From JBHGYD01 sp041920415 (GTDB lineage Bacteria > Bacillota > Bacilli > Bacillales > Anoxybacillaceae), in assembly GCA_041920415.1 (NCBI GenBank), contig JBHGYD010000015.1, forward strand, positions 8,997 through 72,996: a DNA stretch of 64,000 nucleotides, written 5' to 3'. The position numbers were made by a program, and so were the translations under genes. The notes beneath the pieces were generated by a model that searched no databases, was not told where the DNA came from, and saw nothing but the letters and a program-made list of their open reading frames with translations. Shown piece after piece: positions 1 to 7,399 of this stretch (positions are counted from its first letter, which is position 1; the number at the start of each line of letters is the position of its first letter).

Positions 1-137
1 TGGGCATGACGAGAGAAAAAGAGTACCTATGCTTGTCTACTCAGGAGAATCGGAGTTTACGAGAACATTTGGCAAGAGTGTAAAAAGCGAAAACAACAGC
101 AAAAGAAACAGGGCTAAGAACGAAAGGACAATGAAAC

Positions 138-545
138 GTGGAATTAATCCATTTATTGAAAGATAAAGGCATCCTTGTGACAGAACTTGTGAACAAAGGA
201 GAAGATTTGCGAAAGAAGTGGGAAGGCCAATTTGCCAACAGCATTAGTTCGCAAGAAAAAAAGTCGATCTATTTTGACCAGTTTTTATGGCATGTGTTCA
301 GTTACAAAAAGTTGCCTTGTTTAACGGAAGAAGAGGCAATGAACGCTTTTCATAACGAAACAAAGAACGTTTGTTATGTGTTTTACCAAAACGATCATCA
401 CGCGTATATGTTAACGAATGCTGAAAACTTAAGGGCGGAAGATTTACGAGATGAGCACGATGTATACGTCGTCGATCAACATTTTCAATGGACGTATGTG
501 CAGACGCATGAATGGTTTTGCGGACCGTATTTTTATCGCAAATAG
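138..545 (+). CDS. DUF4275 family protein
   Basis: Small soluble 135-residue protein of unknown function. The pattern WEGQFANSIS (about 28-37), then IYFDQFLWHVFSYKKLP (about 44-60) and a C-terminal WFCGPYF matches what I know of DUF4275 proteins of Bacillaceae, which are of about this length, so the gene looks complete. The start is GTG; an ATG seven bases upstream is in another frame. There is no strong Shine-Dalgarno sequence, so the start is only moderately sure. A hairpin terminator follows about 85 bases downstream. A truncated second copy lies at 3846-3992 and shares about 110 bases at roughly 95 percent identity, so this family has been duplicated locally. No function can be inferred from the neighbours. 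Confidence 0.75.
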   Translation: MELIHLLKDKGILVTELVNKGEDLRKKWEGQFANSISSQEKKSIYFDQFLWHVFSYKKLPCLTEEEAMNAFHNETKNVCYVFYQNDHHAYMLTNAENLRAEDLRDEHDVYVVDQHFQWTYVQTHEWFCGPYFYRK

Positions 546-630
546 TGGTGCGGTGTTGCCGCATGTGATCATTTGTCAAGGCAGGAGTATATTGATTGGA
601 GATAGAATATTTAAAATTAAAAAGCGATTA

Positions 631-669
631 CACTAATCACTCTTATTGAGCGGTTAGTGCTTTTTTTTT
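631..669 (+). terminator. Rho-independent terminator after the DUF4275 gene
   Basis: Inverted repeat CACTAATC...GGTTAGTG (one G-T pair) followed by a run of nine T. The rest of 546-924 is AT-rich and I see no gene in it. Confidence 0.7.
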
Positions 670-924
670 ATTTATAGGTGTCTGTAAAAGTTTATTAAAT
701 GGGAACAATGTCATCGCGACTATTACAGATTTTATTACTTTTATCGCATAGGTTGCGTTTTATGTAAATGAAATCTTTATAAATGGTACTAAGAGATATT
801 TTAATGACAGAAGCCAATTTGTGCTTCTGTTTTTTATATGCTGACATTATTCGACAGCGTTTTCAACCCATTTTCGATATGCTCATTATATATGTAGCAT
901 CTTTTAGCGGTTGGAGGGAATGGG

Positions 925-1401
925 ATGTATCGCTGTCAAAGATGTTTAAAAGTGCTCGTTGTATATCAAGAATTTTGTGATTCATGTAGTCGAAAAAATC
1001 GGAAAAAGAAAAAACAAAATATATCCAATCAACAAATAAAGCAACAAAAGAAAATTTCGTTTGGTCGAACAGAAAAAGGAATGAAGGTGATTGAGCACTT
1101 TTTATGTGCGATGGAAGAGGTTGAAAAAACACTAAAACTAGTAGAAGAAGTACCTATTTTACATCAGAAATTAAAGGGATTGCTTGCTCAAATGAAAAAT
1201 TTTGCATATGAATGTAATCGCTATGAAGTTGTAAGTTCGGATGACATGATAAATGAACAGATGCTTACGATGAGCAATACGAAAAAAATACATACACATT
1301 CATTTCAGCGTTTCGGGTCACCGCGTTCTATTCATGTATCACCTTGTCACGATCGAGCAGGAAAGTACAGATTGGGCGATGGTACTCTTTGGGATGATTG
1401 A
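925..1401 (+). CDS. hypothetical protein with N-terminal CxxC pairs
   Basis: I do not recognise this 158-residue protein. It starts with an ATG preceded by a good GGAGG ribosome site 7-8 bases upstream. The N-terminus has two cysteine pairs, CQRC (4-7) and CDSC (18-21), which look like a small zinc ribbon, followed by a very lysine-rich linker (about 23-50), a helical stretch rich in Glu, Lys and Leu (about 52-90) and a polar tail. The layout resembles small Bacillus regulators or nucleic-acid-binding proteins, but that is inference. It stands alone, and a perfect 14-bp inverted repeat separates it from the convergent peptidase gene. Confidence 0.6.
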   Translation: MYRCQRCLKVLVVYQEFCDSCSRKNRKKKKQNISNQQIKQQKKISFGRTEKGMKVIEHFLCAMEEVEKTLKLVEEVPILHQKLKGLLAQMKNFAYECNRYEVVSSDDMINEQMLTMSNTKKIHTHSFQRFGSPRSIHVSPCHDRAGKYRLGDGTLWDD

Positions 1402-1458
1402 GTGAAAATCGGAATCGATATCTCATTCTAGTCATGTATGGACAGATCATATTTCTCT

Positions 1459-1491
1459 AGAACCCAATCGGCAAACAGCCGATTGGGTTCT
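1459..1491. terminator. terminator hairpin between convergent genes
   Basis: Perfect 14-bp stem AGAACCCAATCGGC / GCCGATTGGGTTCT with a 5-base loop, just beyond the stop of the minus-strand peptidase. There is no long T-run on either strand, so its efficiency is uncertain. Confidence 0.6.
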
Positions 1492-1496
1492 GAGTA

Positions 1497-2813
1497 TTAG
1501 CGGAAGGAAAGTCGCATTTCTTTGTTGATGAGCTGGCGGTCAAAGACGGTTTCGAGCAGGTGGATCGTTTCAAGCGTTGCTTTGTAGTCGAGCGTTTCGT
1601 CATCCGTATGTTCGTTTTGGTAGCCAACGGATAAGTTGACGGATGGAATGCCGTGTTCTGCGAATATTTTCGCATCACTTGATCCGCCTTTTGTCATTTT
1701 CCAGTCGGGCATGCCAGCGATTTCGCCTGCTTTTTCGAAAATTCGTCCATAATCTTCCGAACAAAACGGCACAATGCCTGCCCAAGAGGTGACGATGTCT
1801 CTTGTTCCGCGCCGATCGACGACGATAGCGGCATCGACGTCTTGTAAAAACGTTGGATCGATATGTCGAGCGCCGCGGCAGCCAAATTCTTCTTCGACGG
1901 TGAAGGCGATTTTAAGCGTGCCTTTGAAATGAGTGTAACGAATCGTGTCCAGCAGTTCTAAAATGACGGCGATGCCGGCGCGGTCATCTGCACCTAATAT
2001 TCCCGCTGAGCTTTTTAAAATCGTGCGGTCTTCAATAATTTCCCGTTGCGGGTGAAAAGTGTACACCGTATCCATATGCGCGGAAAGCAAAATCGTTGGT
2101 CCGTCTCCGCAATGGACGGAGGCGAGCAAATTGCCGTATGCATCAATCTCGAGCCAATCGGTGCTTGTTCGTAATTGTCGGTATAAAAATTGACGAATAG
2201 CGTGCTCCTTTCCGCTGCTTCCTCGAATAGAAAGAAGTTTGAACAAGCGTGCTTGCAATTTTTCGAGCCGATACGCAGTCAGCATTTCTGGGTTTTTCCA
2301 TACGGCATATAAACGTTCGGCGATGGTGAGAAGCTGGTCAATCTCACCGTGTTTGTAATAAAATTTCGCTTTTTTCGCTTCGAATTTAACTTTTACATTG
2401 CTTGGGGTGCAAGCGCGAATGATCGAGATTTGTTCGTATGACAATTCTTCTAGAAAATAAATAGTTGCCGCGCGTTGACTGTGGCCGTCACAGCTATATA
2501 CAGTATAAATGTGCAGCATGTTGAGCCAACGGACGATGCCGCGAATGTAAGGATCGATTTGGATGAGTGGAAGTTCATCTTTTGTTGGATCGATAAGGGA
2601 TTCCATCCCCGGAATGGTATTGTTTCGCCTTACAATGTTTTGAGCTGTTTTTTGCAGTGCTTCCATCCATTCTGTTTCGGAAACGGTGTCGAGTTGTTTT
2701 CCACTTTGTTGAAGTAAAATAAATGTGCATGTGAGCCATTGTGATAATGTTCCTTCTTCTAAGTCGTATGGAAGGAATCCGTGGCGAATGAAAAGATTGT
2801 TCCAGTTTGTCAT
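1497..2813 (-). CDS. M20-family metallopeptidase with extra N-terminal domain
   Basis: Predicted zinc aminopeptidase or deacylase of the M20/M25/M40 group. The C-terminal 240 residues carry the family landmarks: SAHMDTV (H246, D248), GADDRAG (metal-bridging D276), TVEEEFG (catalytic E307 and metal ligand E308), VVDRRG (D333) and NEHTDDE (H402), so a two-metal site looks complete. The first ~190 residues are not part of a normal M20 enzyme; they contain YSCDGHSQRAA (107-117), a cysteine/histidine cluster I cannot assign. Two start codons compete: the ATG at 2822 directly abuts the GGAG site, whereas the ATG at 2813 has 9-base spacing, so I chose 2813 (438 residues). It is a single gene whose start faces the divergent TPR gene; substrate unknown. 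Confidence 0.8.
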   Translation of the reverse strand: MTNWNNLFIRHGFLPYDLEEGTLSQWLTCTFILLQQSGKQLDTVSETEWMEALQKTAQNIVRRNNTIPGMESLIDPTKDELPLIQIDPYIRGIVRWLNMLHIYTVYSCDGHSQRAATIYFLEELSYEQISIIRACTPSNVKVKFEAKKAKFYYKHGEIDQLLTIAERLYAVWKNPEMLTAYRLEKLQARLFKLLSIRGSSGKEHAIRQFLYRQLRTSTDWLEIDAYGNLLASVHCGDGPTILLSAHMDTVYTFHPQREIIEDRTILKSSAGILGADDRAGIAVILELLDTIRYTHFKGTLKIAFTVEEEFGCRGARHIDPTFLQDVDAAIVVDRRGTRDIVTSWAGIVPFCSEDYGRIFEKAGEIAGMPDWKMTKGGSSDAKIFAEHGIPSVNLSVGYQNEHTDDETLDYKATLETIHLLETVFDRQLINKEMRLSFR

Positions 2814-2903
2814 ATTTTCCATCTCCTTTTTTATGTTTTACAATTTCACTATACACAACGAACTGTGACGGCCTGTCACACAACGTCTAAGGGGGATTGT
2901 GTT

Positions 2904-3827
2904 ATGCAGGAGCATTTGTTTCTTCCGCATCATGAAGAAAGAAGATTAATAGAGGAATTGAGAGGGGAGAAGGATCCCAAGCGGCGCCAAGAACTTAAAA
3001 AAGAGCTCATCCATTTGTATATTTATTTTGGGGAACATTTCAAAATGACGAATCAGCCCGATCCGCAACAAGCCAAAAAATATTTGCAAAAAGTGTTGAA
3101 ACTACAAGAGGATCACCCTGTTGCTCACTATCGGCTCGCTCATCTTTATCTCAAAGAGAAAGAGTATACGAAAGCGGCGTATCATTTTGACCGTGCACTC
3201 ACGGGTTCACGTGAGGAAGAATTAAATGAAACGCAAAAGATGTTGACCCATATGTTTTTAGTTAATTGCGGGATTTTTATTGCGTCCAACGCTTTAGAAC
3301 AAATCGAACACATGGAAGAGGCTCCGTACGATGAAGAAAAGATTGAACGATATCGAAATCATATTTTTCTTTGGAGAAAAGAGGGGTTAGATAGAGCGTT
3401 GTATCGCATTATCACGCCAGAAATAGATGAACCGGTTCCGGAAGAGCAATATTTTTTGCGGCAAGAACAGTTAGAGCCGCATGAAGTGATGCTTTGCATT
3501 AGTGAAAGGGAAGAAATTTTCGTTAAATTTCAATCTGAAAAAAAGACTTTAGATATTCAATCTTTTTATCTTTTGTGCATGCTTCTTCGCAGCGAGCAGG
3601 CGCTGACGGTGGAAGAGATTAAAACGAAGCTGTTTGACGACTTTTTAGAAAAAGCAGTGACAGATGCCGCGATTCGGAAGATGTTTGAACGATTGCGGGA
3701 ACGCCTTCCATTTTGGGATGACATCATTGAAACGGTGTCGATTGGCAATAAAGTGGCGCGAAAACGAAAGGAGGGGATTTCCTATTGTATTTTTTGCCGT
3801 GCGAGCGATGTGTTTCCAGGGGAATAA
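2904..3827 (+). CDS. TPR protein with C-terminal winged-helix-like domain
   Basis: 307-residue soluble protein. Residues about 52-110 form tetratricopeptide-like helices (AKKYLQKVLKLQEDHPVAHYRLAHLYLKE and the following YTKAAYHFDRAL). The last 80 residues (LTVEEIKTKLF ... AIRKMFERLRERLPFWDDIIETV) resemble the DNA-binding domain of OmpR/SARP-type regulators, with a basic tail. It may therefore be a regulator with a TPR sensor domain; this is inference. The reading frame stays open upstream, but the ATG at 2904 has an AAGGGGG ribosome site and clears the promoter space shared with the divergent peptidase gene. The truncated DUF4275 copy begins 18 bases after its stop. Confidence 0.7.
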   Translation: MQEHLFLPHHEERRLIEELRGEKDPKRRQELKKELIHLYIYFGEHFKMTNQPDPQQAKKYLQKVLKLQEDHPVAHYRLAHLYLKEKEYTKAAYHFDRALTGSREEELNETQKMLTHMFLVNCGIFIASNALEQIEHMEEAPYDEEKIERYRNHIFLWRKEGLDRALYRIITPEIDEPVPEEQYFLRQEQLEPHEVMLCISEREEIFVKFQSEKKTLDIQSFYLLCMLLRSEQALTVEEIKTKLFDDFLEKAVTDAAIRKMFERLRERLPFWDDIIETVSIGNKVARKRKEGISYCIFCRASDVFPGE

Positions 3828-3845
3828 AAAGGATGACGAGAAGGA

Positions 3846-3992
3846 ATGAAAATGGACTTAATCGATGCGCTGCGACATAAAGGCATCCTTGTGACGGAAT
3901 TTATGAACAAAGGAGAAGATTTGCGGAAGAAGTGGGAAGGCCAATTTGCCAACAGCATTAGTTCGCAAGAAAAAAAGTTGATCTATTTTTAA
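3846..3992 (+). pseudogene. truncated second copy of the DUF4275 gene
   Basis: Opens with ATG and reads 48 residues ending ...SSQEKKLIYF then TAA. Positions 3876-3989 match 165-277 of the intact gene almost base for base. Where the intact gene reads on into its FLWHVFSY core, this copy has lost about 10 bases between short T-runs and hits a stop, after which homology ends. It lacks two thirds of the domain and is almost certainly non-functional. Confidence 0.8.
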
Positions 3993-4072
3993 TGGCCTCC
4001 GTTTTGATGTGCAAAGTCGTTAAAACATGAATAAATGACAAGTCCATTAACACAGTGTTTGACAAATCAAAC

Positions 4073-4098
4073 GGCAGTGAGCGACCCACTGCCTTTTT
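4073..4098 (+). terminator. Rho-independent terminator
   Basis: GGCAGTG / CACTGCC 7-bp stem with a run of five T on the plus strand, between the DUF4275 remnant and the convergent oxidoreductase. Confidence 0.65.
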
Positions 4099-4120
4099 CA
4101 GCTTGCCTCACAACGATCAG

Positions 4121-5104
4121 TTAGCCATTTCGAACGGTCAATAACACTTTTCCTGTGCTATTTCTGCTTTCGACCCAACGATGTGCCTCTACTGCTTCTT
4201 CGAGTGCAAACTTCTTTCCAATCTTCATTTTCAAGCGTCCTTCCGCCAAATAGCGGAGAACATGATCTGCTGCATTATGTAAGAGGTGGGGGCGTTCTTT
4301 TCTTGTCGTACCTAAGCTAAAGCCGAGAACAGAGCGACAACTAGAATGTAAATCTTTGGTTTGAAAACGTCCAACGTGACCACTAGAGTTTCCAAAGTGA
4401 ACTAACCTTCCGTACATAGCGAGGCATTCAAGACTTTTTTCTGATACTTGACCAGAGATCGAATCTAATATTACGTCAGCCCCTCGACCATTCGTTAATT
4501 CCATTACTTTTTCGGCAAAATCAACATCCTCGTAGCAAATCACATGATCGGCACCCGCGTCTAAAGCCGTTGCAATCTTTGTGGTACTGCCTACTGTGCC
4601 GATCACACAACCCGCACCTAAAATTTTGGCTAACTGGATTGCTGTTGTTCCAACTCCGCCAGCTGCCGCGTGAATAAGAACCGTTTCACCTGGTTCTAAT
4701 CTTGCAACATCTGCAAGTAACTTAAAAGCAGTGAAAGAAACAACAGGGCAAGCTGCCGCCGTGTCAAAATCAACATTATCAGGAATTGCGAAAGTAAGAA
4801 TTTCATCCACCACCACATACTCAGCGTAGGAACCCATCTTAGGAAACGCAATGACTCGCTGTCCTTCAGTAAAGCGCTTAACATCAGATCCGACTTTTTC
4901 AACAACCCCCGCTACGTCGAGACCTGGAATGAACGGAAGTTTTCCTGAGCCTTTTTTTCCGTATCTGGACTTAATATCAGCAAAATTCACGCTGGTCGCC
5001 TCAACTCGAATTAGAACTTGATTAGAGGTTATCGACGGTATGTCGACGGTCGTACACTTCAAAACTTCAGGAGGACCGAATTCAGTAACTAAAATGGCTC
5101 TCAC
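4121..5104 (-). CDS. NADPH:quinone oxidoreductase-like MDR protein
   Basis: Medium-chain dehydrogenase/reductase of 327 residues, the usual length for zinc-independent quinone oxidoreductases. It has the N-terminal GroES-like fold (PGLDVAGVVEKVG, 60-72), the nucleotide-binding motif AAAGGVG (146-152) and the family's closing segment HRWVESRNSTGKVLL. No structural-zinc cysteine quartet is visible. The expected reaction is NADPH-dependent reduction of quinones or activated alkenes in the cytosol; the real substrate cannot be read. The start is GTG with GGAGG seven bases upstream. It is a single transcription unit ending at the shared hairpin at 4073-4098. Confidence 0.85.
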   Translation of the reverse strand: MRAILVTEFGPPEVLKCTTVDIPSITSNQVLIRVEATSVNFADIKSRYGKKGSGKLPFIPGLDVAGVVEKVGSDVKRFTEGQRVIAFPKMGSYAEYVVVDEILTFAIPDNVDFDTAAACPVVSFTAFKLLADVARLEPGETVLIHAAAGGVGTTAIQLAKILGAGCVIGTVGSTTKIATALDAGADHVICYEDVDFAEKVMELTNGRGADVILDSISGQVSEKSLECLAMYGRLVHFGNSSGHVGRFQTKDLHSSCRSVLGFSLGTTRKERPHLLHNAADHVLRYLAEGRLKMKIGKKFALEEAVEAHRWVESRNSTGKVLLTVRNG

Positions 5105-5247
5105 AATAATACCTCCAATGATAGAAAGTTTAGTTTATTAAGAAAATTCGTTTTACATATTTTACAACAGAATAGTTGGTTTACGACACAATTAATTTTT
5201 AATGAGTATGAATCATAATGAACCTTTTCAAAAACCGCAAAATGAAC

Positions 5248-5271
5248 AAAATCACCCCCGCTATATAGGCG
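5248..5271. repeat. G+C-rich hairpin, possible terminator
   Basis: CCCCGC / GCGGGG stem around TATATAG, followed by GTTTATT. It lies in the 660-base gap before mtlA and is not attached to a recognisable gene; it may be a leftover of a lost unit. Confidence 0.4.
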
Positions 5272-5322
5272 GGGTTTATTCGTAGGAAGAGATGTTGAAA
5301 AACAAATATAAATAAAAACGTG

Positions 5323-5405
5323 ACCACCTCGATTGGGAATTATATACAGGAAACGAAAAATCAACTCTCAAGGGGTGGACACCATTATGATTTCGAATGT
5401 GTTTG
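5323..5405 (+). mobile_element. insertion-sequence end remnant (copy A)
   Basis: This stretch aligns with 42104-42187: both read CCACCTC...TTGG, TTATATACAG, then AAGGGGTGGACAC and ATGATTTC as the presumed start of a transposase. In this copy the reading frame is lost within about 30 codons. CCACCTC and GGGGTGG form an inverted pair within each copy. Only the end of the element survives. The downstream part (5410-5640) contains no recognisable gene. Confidence 0.55.
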
Positions 5406-5707
5406 TGTTTACCGGATGCAGCGAAAGGGATGGGGATAAAGGATATTGTCGATCTCACTTGGCTTGTCGAGGAAATTCGAAAGCGGATGAAAGATTGAAT
5501 GACTAAAAGGTTAGGAATCTCATCGCTCTGCATTCCGCCTAAAGTATGGGTTATTTCATTGACGATGAGACTTGTTATGATATGTTACGTGGTCCCTGAA
5601 TGATTTTGCCTTTGTTACAGCTTTTGTTTTTGATAGGAAATAATTGTTTTAAAAAAATGACAATAATGTGACAGACAAAATGATATTTACTTTACATTGA
5701 ATCCTTG

Positions 5708-5722
5708 TTGTAAGCGCTTTAA
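5708..5722 (+). promoter_or_regulatory. cre site (CcpA operator) before mtlA
   Basis: TTGTAAGCGCTTTAA matches the catabolite-responsive element pattern (TGnAAnCGnTnnCA-like) and lies about 45 bases before the mtlA start. A second weaker cre-like stretch, TGAAAGCGCCATACA, follows at about 5732. This fits carbon catabolite repression of mannitol use by CcpA, as known for mtl operons of Bacillaceae. Confidence 0.7.
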
Positions 5723-5765
5723 TATTAAGCTATGAAAGCGCCATACAGAAAAGGAGGAAAACAAA

Positions 5766-7190
5766 ATGATGAATACAGCGGAAAATCAAACAAGCTTCCG
5801 TGTGAAGATTCAACGTTTTGGTAGTTATTTAAGCGGAATGATTATGCCCAATATCGGGGCGTTTATTGCTTGGGGAATTATTACAGCGTTATTTATCCCG
5901 ACAGGATGGTTGCCAAACGAATCGTTTGCAAAACTCGTTGGTCCAATGATTACGTATTTATTGCCATTATTGATCGGTTATACGGGCGGGAAAATGATTT
6001 ATGATGTTCGCGGAGGAGTCGTTGGTGCGACGGCAACGATGGGGGTTGTTGTCGGTGCGGACATCCCAATGTTCCTTGGAGCGATGATCATGGGACCGCT
6101 TGGCGGTTACTTAATCAAAAAATTTGACGAACGGATTCATGGAAAAGTTAAACAAGGTTTTGAAATGTTAGTCAACAACTTTTCAGCCGGAATTCTTGGC
6201 GGATTGTTAACGTTAGTAGCGTTCAAAGGTGTTGGTCCGGTTGTTTTAGGGCTAAATAAAACGTTAGCGGCTGGTGTAGAAGCGATCGTCAATATGAAAT
6301 TATTGCCTCTGGCTAATATTTTTATCGAACCTGCGAAAGTATTATTCTTAAACAATGCGATTAACCACGGAATTTTAAGTCCGCTCGGTGCGGAACAGGC
6401 AGCGAAAGCCGGAAAATCGATTTTATTTTTACTTGAAACAAATCCAGGACCGGGACTTGGTATTTTGCTTGCGTATTGGTTATTCGGAAAAGGAACAGCG
6501 AAGCAGTCTGCTCCGGGTGCAGTGATTATTCATTTCCTTGGTGGGATTCACGAAATTTACTTCCCGTATATCTTAATGAAACCGATTTTAATTTTAGCAG
6601 CAATTGCCGGTGGAGTAAGCGGCGTGTTCACTTTTACGATTTTCCATGCAGGGCTTGTTGCGGTGCCATCTCCAGGAAGTATTGTTGCTCTACTCGCGAT
6701 GACACCGAGAGGAAATTACCTTGGCGTACTAGCAGGTGTGTTCGTGGCAGCAGCTGTTTCGTTCATTGTTGCATCGTTCTTCTTAAAATCTGCCAAGAAT
6801 AATGAAGAAGAGGAAGATTTGAATAAGGCCGCGGAAAAAATGCAGCAATTAAAAGGAAAGAAAAGCGAGGTTGCTGCGGCATTACAAACAAAAACAACGA
6901 TTCCAGTAAACGTGAAAAAAATCGTTTTTGCGTGCGATGCCGGAATGGGTTCGAGCGCAATGGGCGCTTCGATCATGCGAAATAAAGTACAAAAAGCGGG
7001 GGTAGACATTGAAGTAACGAATACGTCTATTAATCAGCTTCCGCAAGATGCAGATGTTGTCATTACGCATCAAAATTTAACCGATCGCGCGAAAGAAAAA
7101 TTGCCAAATGCTTATCACGTGTCTGTTGAAAATTTCTTAAACAGCCCGAAATATGATGAACTGATTCAGACGTTAAAAGAAGAAAGATAG
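5766..7190 (+). CDS. mtlA: PTS mannitol-specific EIICB component
   Basis: Membrane permease that takes up mannitol and phosphorylates it to mannitol 1-phosphate. Residues 1-340 are the EIIC domain with about eight to ten hydrophobic segments and the substrate-site motif GGIHE (259-263). A charged linker (344-380) leads to the EIIB domain, whose phospho-cysteine is C390 in FACDAGMGSS. There is no EIIA domain; that function is the separate mtlF. At 474 residues it has the usual length of the Geobacillus/Bacillus EIICB type. AAGGAGG stands 8 bases before the ATG. It is the first gene of the mtl operon, under a cre site, and is followed by an intrinsic terminator that probably limits transcription into mtlR. 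Confidence 0.95.
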   Translation: MMNTAENQTSFRVKIQRFGSYLSGMIMPNIGAFIAWGIITALFIPTGWLPNESFAKLVGPMITYLLPLLIGYTGGKMIYDVRGGVVGATATMGVVVGADIPMFLGAMIMGPLGGYLIKKFDERIHGKVKQGFEMLVNNFSAGILGGLLTLVAFKGVGPVVLGLNKTLAAGVEAIVNMKLLPLANIFIEPAKVLFLNNAINHGILSPLGAEQAAKAGKSILFLLETNPGPGLGILLAYWLFGKGTAKQSAPGAVIIHFLGGIHEIYFPYILMKPILILAAIAGGVSGVFTFTIFHAGLVAVPSPGSIVALLAMTPRGNYLGVLAGVFVAAAVSFIVASFFLKSAKNNEEEEDLNKAAEKMQQLKGKKSEVAAALQTKTTIPVNVKKIVFACDAGMGSSAMGASIMRNKVQKAGVDIEVTNTSINQLPQDADVVITHQNLTDRAKEKLPNAYHVSVENFLNSPKYDELIQTLKEER

Positions 7191-7200
7191 CTATGTTGAC

Positions 7201-7235
7201 AAAAAGGTAAGTACATGTTCGTTACTTACCTTTTT
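7201..7235 (+). terminator. terminator between mtlA and mtlR
   Basis: Stem AAAAAGGTAAGTA / TACTTACCTTTTT with a 9-base loop, right after the mtlA stop codon. Confidence 0.8.
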
Positions 7236-7301
7236 GCATGATCAACATCATCATTTAAAAAATGTCAACAACGTCGAGGACGAAAAAAAACTTTTTATTT
7301 G

Positions 7302-7330
7302 TTGTCATAAGCTAGAAAAAGCTCTACAAT
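7302..7330 (+). promoter_or_regulatory. SigA-type promoter of mtlR
   Basis: TTGTCA, a 17-base spacer, then TACAAT: a close match to the vegetative -35/-10 pattern, 70 bases before the mtlR start and after the mtlA terminator. mtlR-mtlF-mtlD can thus be expressed apart from mtlA. Confidence 0.65.
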
Positions 7331-7399
7331 TCGTCTTGAAAGGCGATGTTTATTCTAAATCTTGTCAACAATGGTTGCTTAAGACGGGGAGGTGAACAA

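Noticed and set aside
2..166. Open frame from the window edge ending KRGINPFIER, overlapping the DUF4275 start
   Set aside because: It has no ribosome site and resembles nothing known; it could be the tail of a gene cut by the edge, but there is not enough to support it.
1694..1885. Antisense-type open frames inside the peptidase, mtlA, acd and fec genes
   Set aside because: They are shadows of well-supported genes in other frames with no ribosome sites or family sequence.
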